A DNA stretch of 64,000 bases from Cellulosimicrobium sp. Marseille-Q4280 (GCF_943181405.1 NZ_CALPBY010000004.1:310001-374000), one strand, 5' to 3'. Positions 52,900 to 61,353 are shown, counted from the stretch's first letter. Numbers and translations: made by a program. Notes: generated by a model not told the origin, from the sequence alone.

Positions 52900-54042
52900 T
52901 CAGGCGAGCCCGTGCGCGCGGACGCCCGCCACGAGCGCGGCGACCTCGGCCTCCCGGTGCGCCGAGAACGGCGACCGACGGCGCTCGACGGCCCGCTCGG
53001 CGTCCTCCGTGACGAGCTCGGCGTTGAGCTGCGCGCCGGCCATCACGCCGGCCGCGGCCGACGCGCCGACCATCGCCGACAGGTCGCTCGTGTTGCCCGC
53101 GGCCCACACGCCCGGCACCGCCGTCGCGCCGCGGGCGTCGACCGGGACGAACCGCCCACCCATCGGGTGCTCCTCGAGCTCGCCGCCGAGCTGCTCGAAC
53201 AGCTCGCCGCGCGCGACGAAGCGCGGCGCGACCGCGACCGCGTCGACGGCGAACGTCGTGCCGTCCTCGAGCACGACGCCGCGGAGCGAGCCGCCGGCCA
53301 CGCCGTCCTCTCCTGCCGGTCGGGTACCCGGAACGCCCACGTCGAGGCGTGCGACCCGCCCCTCGACCACGCGCACGCCGAGGGCCGCGAGCTTCTCCCA
53401 CGCCGCGTCGTCGGGCTCGGGTGCGGTGTGGAGGAAGAGCGTGACGTCGTCGCTCAGCTGGCGCAGCAGCAGCACCTGGTGCACCGCGTTCGGCCCCGTG
53501 CCGAGGACGCCGATGCGGCGACCGCGCACCTCGTAGCCGTGGCAGTACGGGCAGTGGATGACGTCCCGGCCCCACAGCTCCCGCACGCCCGGGACGTCGG
53601 GCAGCTCGTCGACGAGGCCGGCGGCGAGCAGCACCCGCCGGGCGCGGACCGTCGTCGGCGCCCGGCCGTCGACGGGGCCCGACGCGTCCGTGCGGTCCGT
53701 GCGGTCCGCGCCGGCAGCGCCGGCAGTGGCGAGCGTGGCGAGCGGCGCGACGTCGAGGGCGAACCCGTCTCCCTCCCTGCGCACGGCGACGACGCGGCCG
53801 GGCCGGACCTGCGCGCCGTACGACGCCGCCTCGCGCCGCCCGGCGGCGAGCAGCTCGCGGGGCGGGACGCCCTCACGCCCGAGCAGGTTGTGCGCGCCCT
53901 CGGCGGGCGCGTTGCGGGGTTCGCCCGCGTCGATCACGACGACGGAGCGCAGCGAGCGGGCGAGCGTCACCGCGGCGGACAGCCCGGCGGGTCCGCCACC
54001 GACGATCGCGACGTCGTGGGTGGGGAGCGAGGTGGTGGTCAT
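52900..54042 (-). CDS. Thioredoxin-reductase-like FAD oxidoreductase
   Basis: 380 residues. N-terminal FAD motif VAIVGGGPAGLSAAVTLARS, active-site CPYC in VIHCPYCHGYE, second NAD(P) motif IGVLGTGPNAVHQVLL, and a C-terminal GVWAAGNTSDLSAMVGASAAAG. It resembles the thioredoxin-reductase-like or dithiol-oxidase group found in tailoring roles (compare HlmI and GliT). A 20-residue low-complexity insert follows residue 100. It is 24 bases downstream of the methyltransferase, in one operon that is divergent from an XRE-cupin regulator. Confidence 0.85.
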   Translation of the reverse strand: MTTTSLPTHDVAIVGGGPAGLSAAVTLARSLRSVVVIDAGEPRNAPAEGAHNLLGREGVPPRELLAAGRREAASYGAQVRPGRVVAVRREGDGFALDVAPLATLATAGAAGADRTDRTDASGPVDGRAPTTVRARRVLLAAGLVDELPDVPGVRELWGRDVIHCPYCHGYEVRGRRIGVLGTGPNAVHQVLLLRQLSDDVTLFLHTAPEPDDAAWEKLAALGVRVVEGRVARLDVGVPGTRPAGEDGVAGGSLRGVVLEDGTTFAVDAVAVAPRFVARGELFEQLGGELEEHPMGGRFVPVDARGATAVPGVWAAGNTSDLSAMVGASAAAGVMAGAQLNAELVTEDAERAVERRRSPFSAHREAEVAALVAGVRAHGLA

Positions 54043-54066
54043 GGGGTCTCCTCAGCAGGGATCGGG

Positions 54067-54975
54067 TCAGCGGGAGGGGCGGCGCGCCGCCCAGAGGATG
54101 CGGCCGCTGCGGGCCGTCGGCTCGTCGCCGGGGGGCTCGGGGTCGGTGCCCGACGCCGTGCGCTCGGGCCGGTCGAGGAAGGCGGCGATCGCGGCGACGT
54201 CCTCGGGCGGGAGGTGCGGCGCGAGGTGGTCGCGCTGGCGCTCGAGGGCCGTGCGCACCCAGCGCGTCGCGTCGGGTCCGGTCGCCGGTGACGACTCGAG
54301 CTCGACGCGCTCCACGAGCCGGAACCCGGCGCGCTGGAGGTGGGGCGTCCAGTCGGGGTACTGGTTCCACCCGGCGTGCGTCATCGCCTCGGCGAGGCGG
54401 CCGGCGAGGCCCTCGCGTCCGACGGACCGCGGCAGGACGGGCGTCGTCCCGGTCATCTCGACGACCGCGACCAGCCCGCCGGGGGCGAGCGCGGCGTAGG
54501 CGTCGCGCAGGACGCGGTCGGGGTCCGCGACGTGGTGCATCGACGCGGACGCCCACACGAGGTCGGCCTCGCCGGTCGCGGGCCACCCGTCGTCCAGGTC
54601 GGCCTCGACGGTGCGGACCCGCTCGCCGACACCCGCGCCGTCGGCGGCGGCGCGCAGGCGGCCGAGCATCACGGACGACGAGTCGACGGCGACGACCTGC
54701 GCGTCCGGGAGGGCCTTCGCGAGCGCGAGCGTCCCGGTCCCGGTGCCCGCGCCGAGGTCGACGACGGTCCGAGTGGGCGACGGCGCGAGGGCCGCGACGC
54801 GCGCGACGACGTCGGCGAGGAGGTCCGCGAAGACCACGGCGTCGAGCTCGAGGATCTCGGCGCAGGCGTCGTCGTCGGGGCGGGCACCTCCGTGGGCGCC
54901 TTCATGGGCACCGACGTGGGCATGGCCGTGGTGACCTGAAGCATGGTCGTGGTGGTGGTGGTCGTGCGACGTCAT
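54067..54975 (-). CDS. SAM methyltransferase with His-rich N-terminus
   Basis: 302 residues. The first 31 residues contain 12 histidines (MTSHDHHHHDH...), a likely metal-binding tail. A class I methyltransferase domain follows: VVDLGAGTGTGTLALAKALP (motif I), VVAVDSSSVMLG, ADLVWASASMHHVADPD, and GGLVAVVEMTG. A TACCGT box lies 6 bases before the ATG (minus strand), so a leaderless message is likely. It is operonic with the FAD oxidoreductase. The His tail suggests sensing or handling of a metal or metalloid, such as methylation of As, Se or Te, but this is only inference. Confidence 0.8.
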   Translation of the reverse strand: MTSHDHHHHDHASGHHGHAHVGAHEGAHGGARPDDDACAEILELDAVVFADLLADVVARVAALAPSPTRTVVDLGAGTGTGTLALAKALPDAQVVAVDSSSVMLGRLRAAADGAGVGERVRTVEADLDDGWPATGEADLVWASASMHHVADPDRVLRDAYAALAPGGLVAVVEMTGTTPVLPRSVGREGLAGRLAEAMTHAGWNQYPDWTPHLQRAGFRLVERVELESSPATGPDATRWVRTALERQRDHLAPHLPPEDVAAIAAFLDRPERTASGTDPEPPGDEPTARSGRILWAARRPSR

Positions 54976-55009
54976 GCCACCACGGTAGGCCGGATCTGCG
55001 CAGGAGACA

Positions 55010-55015
55010 TAGACT
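55010..55015 (+). promoter_or_regulatory. -10 box of the XRE-cupin gene
   Basis: TAGACT lies 7 bases before the ATG of the XRE-cupin gene, so transcription should begin at or next to the start codon. No clear -35 box. Confidence 0.45.
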
Positions 55016-55033
55016 CTTGCGCATGACGCAAGA
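55015..55033. promoter_or_regulatory. Operator palindrome across the start codon
   Basis: TCTTGCG-CATGA-CGCAAGA, a perfect 7+7 inverted repeat centred on the ATG of the XRE-cupin gene and 40 bases from the divergent methyltransferase start. Its place predicts direct autorepression and control of the divergent operon. Confidence 0.65.
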
Positions 55034-55616
55034 AGTCGACCTCGACGCCGTCGTCCGGCAGCGCATCCGCGGGCTGCGCCTCGCGCGCGGCTGGACGCTC
55101 GACGCGCTCGCGGCCCGGTGCTACCTCAGCCCGTCGACGCTGAGCCGCATCGAGACGGGGGGGCGCCGCATCGCGCTCGACCAGCTCGTGCCCATCGCCC
55201 GTGCGCTCGGCACGACGCTCGACCAGCTCGTCGAGCCGGTCGACGACGAGGACGTCGTGATCCGCCCCGAGCCCAGCCGGCACGAGGGCGTCACGACGTG
55301 GCTCCTGTCGCGCGAGCGTGCGGGGAGCACCGTCGCGAAGATGCGGATCACGCCGGAGCGGCCGGTCGGTCCCGAGCACCAGCGCGTGCACCCCGGCCAC
55401 GAGTGGTTCACCGTGCTCTCCGGGACCGCGTGCCTCTACCTCGGCGAGCGCCGCGTGCTCGTCCAGGCCGGGCAGGCCGCGGAGTTCTCGACGATGGTCC
55501 CGCACTCGTTCGGCGCGCACGACGGCCCGGTCGAGATCCTCACGATCTTCGACCACGACGGCGAGCGCGCCCACCTGCGGGACGGCCGGCCCGGCGCGAC
55601 GCCGCCGACCGGCTGA
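55023..55616 (+). CDS. XRE-family regulator with cupin domain
   Basis: 197 residues. N-terminal helix-turn-helix (about 12-65) with RIRGLRLARGWTLDALAARC and LSPSTLSRIETGGRRI; C-terminal cupin (about 110-185) with HQRVHPGHEWFTVLSG and VPHSFGAHDGPVEIL. Regulators of this type sense small metabolites, redox compounds or metals in the cupin barrel. It is divergent from the methyltransferase/oxidoreductase operon with only 47 bases between starts, which predicts it controls that operon. The operator overlaps its own start codon. Confidence 0.9.
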   Translation: MTQEVDLDAVVRQRIRGLRLARGWTLDALAARCYLSPSTLSRIETGGRRIALDQLVPIARALGTTLDQLVEPVDDEDVVIRPEPSRHEGVTTWLLSRERAGSTVAKMRITPERPVGPEHQRVHPGHEWFTVLSGTACLYLGERRVLVQAGQAAEFSTMVPHSFGAHDGPVEILTIFDHDGERAHLRDGRPGATPPTG

Positions 55617-55636
55617 GGGACCGCCGTCGGGCACCC

Positions 55637-55728
55637 GCCGAACCCGGGGTTGCACGGCAACGTCCCGTGCCGAACCCCGGGACATGTGTCGTTCGGGCCG
55701 TTCAAGGGCGCACAACCCGGGGTTCGGC
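55637..55728. repeat. Complex palindromic repeat element
   Basis: Arms GCCGAACCCGGGGTTG (55637-55652) and CAACCCGGGGTTCGGC (55713-55728) are reverse complements at 15 of 16 positions. Between them is an inner hairpin GCACGG...CCGTGC (55652-55670) and a further CCGAACCCCGGG copy. It fills most of the gap between the convergent XRE-cupin and MFS genes and looks like an interspersed extragenic palindrome that may also terminate transcription. Confidence 0.6.
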
Positions 55729-55776
55729 AGGAGCGATGACCGACGGCGCACCGGTGGGCCGACGGCGCGAGGCGCG

Positions 55777-57081
55777 TCAGGGTGCCGGCGCGACGTCCTC
55801 CCGCGCGGCGCTGCGCCGCAGCGACCGGACTGCCGCGAGCGCCAGCACGACCGCGAGCAGCGCCGCCGCGACGACGACCTCGAACCCGGCGTGCGCGCCG
55901 GCCGCGTCGATCCGCGTCCCGGCCACGGACGACCCGATCGACACGCCCACGCCGAGCGACGTCCCGACCCACGCGAGACCCTCGGTGAGCTGGTTCGGGG
56001 CGACGAGGTTCTGGACGAGCCCGTTGCCGTTGATGAGCGTCGGCGCGATGGCGAAGCCGGTCACGAACATCACCGCCGCGAGCACGGGCAGCGACGTGAC
56101 GAAGAAGAACAGGCTCACGCCGACGCCGAGGCCGACGATCCCGAGCACGAAACGCCGCCACAGCGGCGACACCCAGTGCCGGGCGCCGTAGAACAGCCCG
56201 GACAGCAGCGAGCCGGACGCGAAGACCGCGAGGATCAGCCCGGCGGCGCCCTGCTGCCCCTGCTCCTCGGCGAACGCGATCGTCGACACGTCGGTGGCGC
56301 CGAACACGATGCCCATCGCGACGAAGATCACGGCGAGCACGACCATCCCCGTCGACCGCATGGCCGACCGCTGCTTGACGCCCGGCTCCGGCACGACGAC
56401 GGGCGGCTCCGTCCCGCGCTGCGAGAGGAACCACAGCCCGCCCACGACGGCCGCGACGAGCGGCACGAGCAGCCCGGCGGACGGGAACACGGTCGTCGCG
56501 AGGATCGTGGCGAGCACGGGCCCGACGACGAACACCAGCTCGTCGAGCGCGGACTCGAGGGAGTAGGCGGTGTGCAGGCGCCGGGGGTCGTCGAGCACCC
56601 CGGTCCACCGGGCACGGACCATCGACCCGTACGAGCCCTGCGTCCCGCCGGCGATCGCGGCGAAGACGTAGAGCGTCCACTCGGGCGTGCCGAGCACCGC
56701 GCACAGGATGAGCCCGCCGAGCCCGAGGGTCGTCGCCGCCAGCAGGGGCAGCATGACCTTCCGCTGGCCGACGCGGTCGACGAGCCGCGCGATCTGCGGC
56801 GAGAAGATCGCCTGCACCACGATGAGCACCGCCGCGACGCGGCCGGCGAGGGCGTACTCGCCGTAGATCCCCTGGATCATGAGGATCGTGCCGATGCCGA
56901 CCATGGACATCGGCAGGCGTGCCACGAGCGCGGCGGCGGAGAAGCGCCAGGCGCCGGGAACGGTCAGGACCGCCCGGTAGGGGTTGCGCGACGCCGGGGC
57001 CTCGGGGGCCGCGACGCCGCGCTCGTCACTGGGGTCGTCGTCCTCCGGTCCGGCCGGGGAGAGCGGGGGATCCTGCACCAC
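55777..57081 (-). CDS. MFS transporter
   Basis: 434 residues from GTG 57081, with a GACACT box 6 bases upstream; a second GTG follows at once. A polar, acidic N-terminal tail (PEDDDPSDERG) precedes about 12 helices. Motif A is seen as ARLVDRVGQRKVMLPLL, and the central loop includes VVVPEPGVKQRSAM. The SYGSMVRARWTGVLDDPRR segment is typical of sugar-efflux-like or uncharacterised actinobacterial MFS proteins. Substrate unknown. Ends next to the palindromic element. Confidence 0.82.
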   Translation of the reverse strand: MVQDPPLSPAGPEDDDPSDERGVAAPEAPASRNPYRAVLTVPGAWRFSAAALVARLPMSMVGIGTILMIQGIYGEYALAGRVAAVLIVVQAIFSPQIARLVDRVGQRKVMLPLLAATTLGLGGLILCAVLGTPEWTLYVFAAIAGGTQGSYGSMVRARWTGVLDDPRRLHTAYSLESALDELVFVVGPVLATILATTVFPSAGLLVPLVAAVVGGLWFLSQRGTEPPVVVPEPGVKQRSAMRSTGMVVLAVIFVAMGIVFGATDVSTIAFAEEQGQQGAAGLILAVFASGSLLSGLFYGARHWVSPLWRRFVLGIVGLGVGVSLFFFVTSLPVLAAVMFVTGFAIAPTLINGNGLVQNLVAPNQLTEGLAWVGTSLGVGVSIGSSVAGTRIDAAGAHAGFEVVVAAALLAVVLALAAVRSLRRSAAREDVAPAP

Positions 57082-57127
57082 CGTCCCAGTGTCGCACCGG
57101 GTGCTCGCATCGTGGACGATGGGCGCC

Positions 57128-57427
57128 ATGAGCCAGGACACAGACCCGCAGACGATCGACGTCGTCGACGCCGGCGACCGCTTCGAGGCCCGCACCCCGG
57201 ACGGCGTCGTCGCCGGGTTCGCCGAGTACGTGCGCGAGCCGGGGCGGGTGATCTTCACGCACGCCGAGGTCGACCCGGCGTTCGAGGGCCGGGGCGTCGG
57301 GTCGGCGCTCGTCGTCGGCGCGCTCGACCAGGTCCGCGCGTCGGGCGAGCGCGTCGTGCCGCTGTGCCCGTTCGTCAAGGCCTACATCGCGCGCCACCCC
57401 GCGTACGAGGACCTCACGCGCCGCTGA
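57128..57427 (+). CDS. GNAT-like N-acetyltransferase (YidJ/Gtn10 type)
   Basis: 99 residues, ATG 57128. Short GNAT core of the COG2388 kind: GVVAGFAEYVREPGRVIFTH, then the acetyl-CoA site VDPAFEGRGVGSALVVGAL, and VVPLCPFVKAYIARHPAYEDL, where the Cys and the HP-Y end are conserved. Such small enzymes acetylate a protein or small amine; the substrate is unknown. Divergent from the MFS gene, 46 bases apart. Confidence 0.85.
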   Translation: MSQDTDPQTIDVVDAGDRFEARTPDGVVAGFAEYVREPGRVIFTHAEVDPAFEGRGVGSALVVGALDQVRASGERVVPLCPFVKAYIARHPAYEDLTRR

Positions 57428-57440
57428 GCCCCGACGCACG

Positions 57441-57475
57441 ACGGCGCGGGTGCGGTCGTGCCGCACCCTCGCCGT
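57441..57475. terminator. Strong bidirectional terminator hairpin
   Basis: A 15-base stem with one mismatch (57441-57455 with 57461-57475) and a 5-base TCGTG loop, between the convergent acetyltransferase and lipoprotein genes. Confidence 0.75.
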
Positions 57476-57523
57476 CGCGCTCGTCCCCGGGCCTGCCGCA
57501 GCGCGGACGGCCCGGTCGGACGG

Positions 57524-58252
57524 TCAGGAGATCGTGCCGGTCCCCGAGCCCTCGAGGCGCTCGTCGTGCAGGAGCTCGCCCTCGGCGTCGACCGGTGTGA
57601 TGACGGACTCGAACGTGATCGGCGACCCGGGCTGGTACGGGAAGTTCTCGCCGTACGAGTAGGTCTGGTCCGTGCCGAGCGTGTACACCGACGGCTCGCG
57701 GTAGGCCCCGTCCGCCATGCCGTTCCGGTTGACGCCCTGCGCGTCGGTGAGGTCGAAGTCCGTGACGGAGTCCATGCCCTGCATGTAGGGCCAGTCGTCG
57801 TAGCGCGCGCTCGTGTTGACGAGGCTCGAGCCGAGGTCGATCGGCTCGCCCTCGTTCGTCACGACGTAGTTGACGAAGACGATGTCGTCCCCCACGGCGA
57901 TGATCGGCTCGTTCTTCTCCGGGTCGACGAAGTTCCCGGTCTTCGTCGCCGGGACGACGCTCACCTGGTAGACGTCGACGCGCACGTCGCCGACGGTGTA
58001 GGTCGAGATCTGCTCGCCCGGGTCCTTGAGGGGGTTCGCCCAGTCGGGCTGCTCGCCGTCGCTCGCGGGCGCCGCGTCCTCCTCGGCCGCCTCGGTCTCG
58101 TCGTCCGCCGGCTCGGCCTCCGTCTCGGCCGACTCCTCGACGGCCGGGGCGCTGGTCTCCGCGGGCGCGTCCCCGCCGTCGGAGCAGGCTGCGAGGCCGA
58201 GGACGAGAGCGGACGCGACAGCGAGGTGGGCGGCGGTACGGGCAGGGCGCAT
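57524..58252 (-). CDS. Lipoprotein of unknown function
   Basis: 242 residues from ATG 58252. A lipoprotein signal peptide has the lipobox LGLAACSDGG, so the Cys at about 23 is acylated and the protein is held on the outer face of the membrane. An acidic, Ala/Glu-rich spacer (about 25-68) precedes a beta-rich domain (TYTVGDVRVDVYQVSVVPA, IVFVNYVVTNEGEPIDLGSS), similar in type to DUF4352 or Ig-like domains. No enzyme motif. The role is probably binding or envelope sensing. Confidence 0.75.
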   Translation of the reverse strand: MRPARTAAHLAVASALVLGLAACSDGGDAPAETSAPAVEESAETEAEPADDETEAAEEDAAPASDGEQPDWANPLKDPGEQISTYTVGDVRVDVYQVSVVPATKTGNFVDPEKNEPIIAVGDDIVFVNYVVTNEGEPIDLGSSLVNTSARYDDWPYMQGMDSVTDFDLTDAQGVNRNGMADGAYREPSVYTLGTDQTYSYGENFPYQPGSPITFESVITPVDAEGELLHDERLEGSGTGTIS

Positions 58253-58398
58253 GAGGACTCCGGGCTCGTCGGGTGGGATTCCCGGCGACCGTACGTGGGC
58301 GCGGCGCGCGCAGCGATGGGTACCGGTGCCCATCCAGCACGGTGGGACCGAGGACCTTCGCCTGTTGCGCAAGATTCCGCGAGGCACGAGCCTTCCGG

Positions 58399-58414
58399 TA
58401 TGACCCACGTCACG
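58399..58414. promoter_or_regulatory. CRP/FNR-type site upstream of frdA
   Basis: TATGACCCACGTCACG resembles the CRP-family half-site pattern TGTGA-N6-TCACA at 8 of 10 positions and lies 57 bases before the frdA GTG. It may provide carbon or redox control. A TTGCGCAA palindrome lies about 30 bases further upstream. Confidence 0.35.
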
Positions 58415-58470
58415 TCCGTCCCCCCGGTCCGACGGCCCGCTGTGCGAGACAGGGCCGGAGGTCCCGTCCG

Positions 58471-60420
58471 GTGACGCGGCTGCGGGTCGAGCACGCGGAC
58501 GTCGTCGTGGTCGGTGGCGGCGCGGCCGGGCTGAGCGCGGCGCTCGCGATCGCGGAGGCGGCCGCCCGCGAGGCGACGGCCGACGAGACCGCCCGGACCC
58601 CCGTCGTCGCACTCGTGTCGAAGGTGTACCCGATGCGCTCGCACACCGTCGCGGCCGAGGGCGGCGCCGCGGGCGTCGTCGGGGACGACGACTCGCTGGA
58701 GCAGCACGTCGCCGACACCCTCGCAGGCGGCGCGGGGCTGTGCGAGGAGGACGCGGTGCGGTTCGTCGTCGAGCGCGCGGCCGGCGAGCTGTGGCGGCTC
58801 GAACGCTGGGGCATGCCCTGGAGCCGCGGCGACGACGGGCACGTCGCGATCCGCCGGTTCGGCGGGATGAGCCGCGCGCGCACGTGGTTCGCCGCCGACC
58901 GCACCGGGTTCCACCTGCTGCACACGCTCTTCCAGACGTCGCTGCGCCACTCGGGCGACGCCGGACCGATCCGCCGCTACGACGAGCACCACGTCCTCGA
59001 CCTCGTGGTCACGGGTGAGGTCGTGGACGGCGGCGGGCCGGCCGTCGCGGGCGGTTCGCCAGGCGCGCAGGTGCGCGGCGTCGTCGTGCACGACCAGCAC
59101 CGCGGCGAGCCGCTGCTCCTCGCCGCGCCCGCGGTGGTCCTCGCGACCGGCGGCGCGGCGCGCGCGTGGGGGACGAGCACGAACGCGGGGATCGTCACGG
59201 GCGACGGCATGGCGATGGCGCTGCGCGCGGGCGTCCCGCTGCGCGACCTCGAGCTCCTCCAGTTCCACCCGACCGGCCTGCCCGGCAGCGGCATCCTGCT
59301 CACCGAGGCGGTGCGCGGCGAGGGCGGCGTGCTGCTCGACGCCGACGGCAAGCGGTACCTCGCCGACTACGGCCTCGGCCCCGAGACGCCCGTCGGGTCG
59401 CCCGTGCCCCGCACGATGGAGCTCGGCCCGCGCGACCGGCTGTCGCAGGCGTTCTGGCACGCGGACCGCGACGGTCGCACGATCCCCTCGCCCGACGGCG
59501 GCGTCGTGCTGCTCGACCTGCGCCACCTCGGCCGCGAGCGCATCGCCGAGCGGCTGCCGCTCGTGGCGAGCCTCGCGAAGCAGTTCGCGGGCGTGGACCC
59601 CGCGCTCGAGCCGGTCCCCGTCCGCCCGACGGCGCACTACACGATGGGCGGCATCCGCACCGACGCGCGGGGCGCGACGGAGATCGGCGGGCTGTTCGCC
59701 GCCGGGGAGTGCGCGTCGACCGGGCTGCACGGGGCCAACCGGCTCGGGTCGAACTCGCTCGTGGAGACGCTCGTCGTGGGACGCGCGGCCGGCGAGCAGG
59801 CGCTCGGGTGGTCGCGCGAGCACGCCGTCGGGGGCGGGCGCGTGACCGGCGGTGCTGCGGCCGCCGGTGCGGGGGTCGGCCCCGGGAGCGTCGCGGCGGA
59901 CGTCGTGGACCGCGCCGCGGAGGTCGCGGACCGTCACCTCGCGATGCGGGGTCGCGGCACCGAGCCTCCTGCCGCAATCCGCGCGGAGCTGGGCCGCGTG
60001 CTCGACGCGGACGCCGGGATCTACCGCGACGCCGAGGGGCTGCGGCGGGCGCTCGCGGCGCTCGAGGAGCTGCGCGCACGCTACGACGACGTCCGCGTCG
60101 CCGACACGGGCGCGGTGCTCAACACCGACTGGGCGACGACTGTCGAGCTCGGCGCGACGCTGCTCGTGGCCCATGTCGCGGTCGCGGCGGCGCTCGCGCG
60201 CGAGGAGTCGCGTGGCGCGCACCAGCGCCTGGACTTCCCCGGCACCGACGACGTCCCGCGCCACTCGCTCGCGGCGCTCGACGCCGACGGCGGGGTGCGG
60301 ATCACGCACGCGCCCGTGGGTGGACGGCCGTCGTCCGGCGCCGAGCACGACCTCACGGACGGAAAGAGCGCGAGAACGACCGCCAGGTCGTTCTCGGCGG
60401 CAGAGGGAGCGGGCTCGTGA
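58471..60420 (+). CDS. frdA: Fumarate reductase flavoprotein subunit
   Basis: 649 residues from GTG 58471 (GGAGG upstream). FAD motif VVVVGGGAAGLSAALAIAE. Close agreement with E. coli FrdA, as I recall it: SHTVAAEGGAAGVV (FAD-linking His), RRFGGMSRARTWFAADRTGF, LLQFHPTGLPGSGILLTEA, GPRDRLSQAFWH, RPTAHYTMGGI and GLHGANRLGSNSLVETLV. It therefore belongs to the FrdA type rather than the usual actinobacterial SdhA. It reduces fumarate or oxidises succinate, covalently bound FAD, on the cytoplasmic face. It overlaps frdB by GTGA. Its C-terminus is an unusual Ser/Arg-rich tail. Confidence 0.9.
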   Translation: MTRLRVEHADVVVVGGGAAGLSAALAIAEAAAREATADETARTPVVALVSKVYPMRSHTVAAEGGAAGVVGDDDSLEQHVADTLAGGAGLCEEDAVRFVVERAAGELWRLERWGMPWSRGDDGHVAIRRFGGMSRARTWFAADRTGFHLLHTLFQTSLRHSGDAGPIRRYDEHHVLDLVVTGEVVDGGGPAVAGGSPGAQVRGVVVHDQHRGEPLLLAAPAVVLATGGAARAWGTSTNAGIVTGDGMAMALRAGVPLRDLELLQFHPTGLPGSGILLTEAVRGEGGVLLDADGKRYLADYGLGPETPVGSPVPRTMELGPRDRLSQAFWHADRDGRTIPSPDGGVVLLDLRHLGRERIAERLPLVASLAKQFAGVDPALEPVPVRPTAHYTMGGIRTDARGATEIGGLFAAGECASTGLHGANRLGSNSLVETLVVGRAAGEQALGWSREHAVGGGRVTGGAAAAGAGVGPGSVAADVVDRAAEVADRHLAMRGRGTEPPAAIRAELGRVLDADAGIYRDAEGLRRALAALEELRARYDDVRVADTGAVLNTDWATTVELGATLLVAHVAVAAALAREESRGAHQRLDFPGTDDVPRHSLAALDADGGVRITHAPVGGRPSSGAEHDLTDGKSARTTARSFSAAEGAGS

Positions 60421-61259
60421 GCGAGACGGGGAGCACGGTGCGGCTTGAGGTGGCACGTCAGGACCCCGACGGCGCAGCACGGCGCGACGTGTTCGACGTC
60501 CCGTTCGACGACCGCACGTCCGTGCTCGACGCGCTGCAGTGGGTCAAGGACAACGCCGACCCGACACTGACGTTCCGGTGGTCGTGCAAGATGGCGGTCT
60601 GCGGGTCGTGCGGCGTCATGGTCAACGGCCGCCCGGTGCTCGGGTGCGAGACGTTCGTGCGCGGCTACCGCACGTCGGGCCTCGTCGTGGAGCCGCTGGC
60701 GCACGCCGAGGTGCTGCGCGACCTCGTCGTCGACACCGACACGTTCCTCGGCAAGCTCGCCGCGGTGAAGCCGTGGCTCGTGCCCGACGGCGCGACGCGG
60801 CTCCCGCTGGCCGGCCCGGCGGGGGAGGCCCTCGCCCTGGGCGCGGACCCGGGTCCGGGTGCGCACGACCCGGCCCCGGACCCAGGCGACGACGCGCTGC
60901 GGGCGCGCGGGCCGGCGTCGGGCAGCGTCCAGGCGCCGGGCGAGCTCGCCGCGTTCCGGGACTTCGCGCAGTGCATCGACTGCATGCTCTGCTACGCGGC
61001 GTGCCCGCAGCTCGAGCCGGCGCCCGACTTCCTCGGCCCGGCGGTCGTCGCGACCGCCCGGCGGTGGGACGAGGACTCGCGCGACGGCGGCGAGCTGGAC
61101 CGTGCGGACGTCCTCGACACGGAGAACGGCGCGTGGCCGTGCATCCAGGTGGGTGCGTGCACGCAGGTGTGCCCGAAGGGTGTGGACCCGGCGCGCGCGC
61201 TGCGGGACGCGCAGCGTGTCGCGACCGAGACCTGGGACGCCCGTCAGGCGCCGCGCTAG
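60417..61259 (+). CDS. frdB: Fumarate reductase iron-sulfur subunit
   Basis: 280 residues. [2Fe-2S] ligands SCKMAVCGSCGVMVNGRPVL with the fourth Cys in GCETF; [4Fe-4S] motif CIDCMLCYAACP; [3Fe-4S]/quinone-side motif CIQVGACTQVCPKGVDPA. These match FrdB. A Pro/Gly/Asp-rich insert separates the two halves (about 135-180). It carries electrons between FrdA and the membrane quinone. No gene for the membrane anchors FrdC/FrdD or SdhC/SdhD follows, so the anchor must be elsewhere or the pair is soluble. Confidence 0.9.
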   Translation: MSETGSTVRLEVARQDPDGAARRDVFDVPFDDRTSVLDALQWVKDNADPTLTFRWSCKMAVCGSCGVMVNGRPVLGCETFVRGYRTSGLVVEPLAHAEVLRDLVVDTDTFLGKLAAVKPWLVPDGATRLPLAGPAGEALALGADPGPGAHDPAPDPGDDALRARGPASGSVQAPGELAAFRDFAQCIDCMLCYAACPQLEPAPDFLGPAVVATARRWDEDSRDGGELDRADVLDTENGAWPCIQVGACTQVCPKGVDPARALRDAQRVATETWDARQAPR

Positions 61260-61280
61260 GTCTCCGGTTCTCGCCGAGGG

Positions 61281-61337
61281 AGAAGCTCCGGTCGCGAGGT
61301 AGGACGCCGGGGGTTCTCCCTCGCGACCGGAGCTTCT
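61281..61337. terminator. 19-bp perfect hairpin between convergent genes
   Basis: Arms 61281-61299 and 61319-61337 are exact reverse complements with a 19-base loop. A further direct copy of the CTCGCGACCGG half lies at 61341-61350. It lies between frdB and pgm stops and could act as a terminator for both, or be a copy of an extragenic palindrome. Confidence 0.65.
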
Positions 61338-61353
61338 ACCTCGCGACCGGGAG

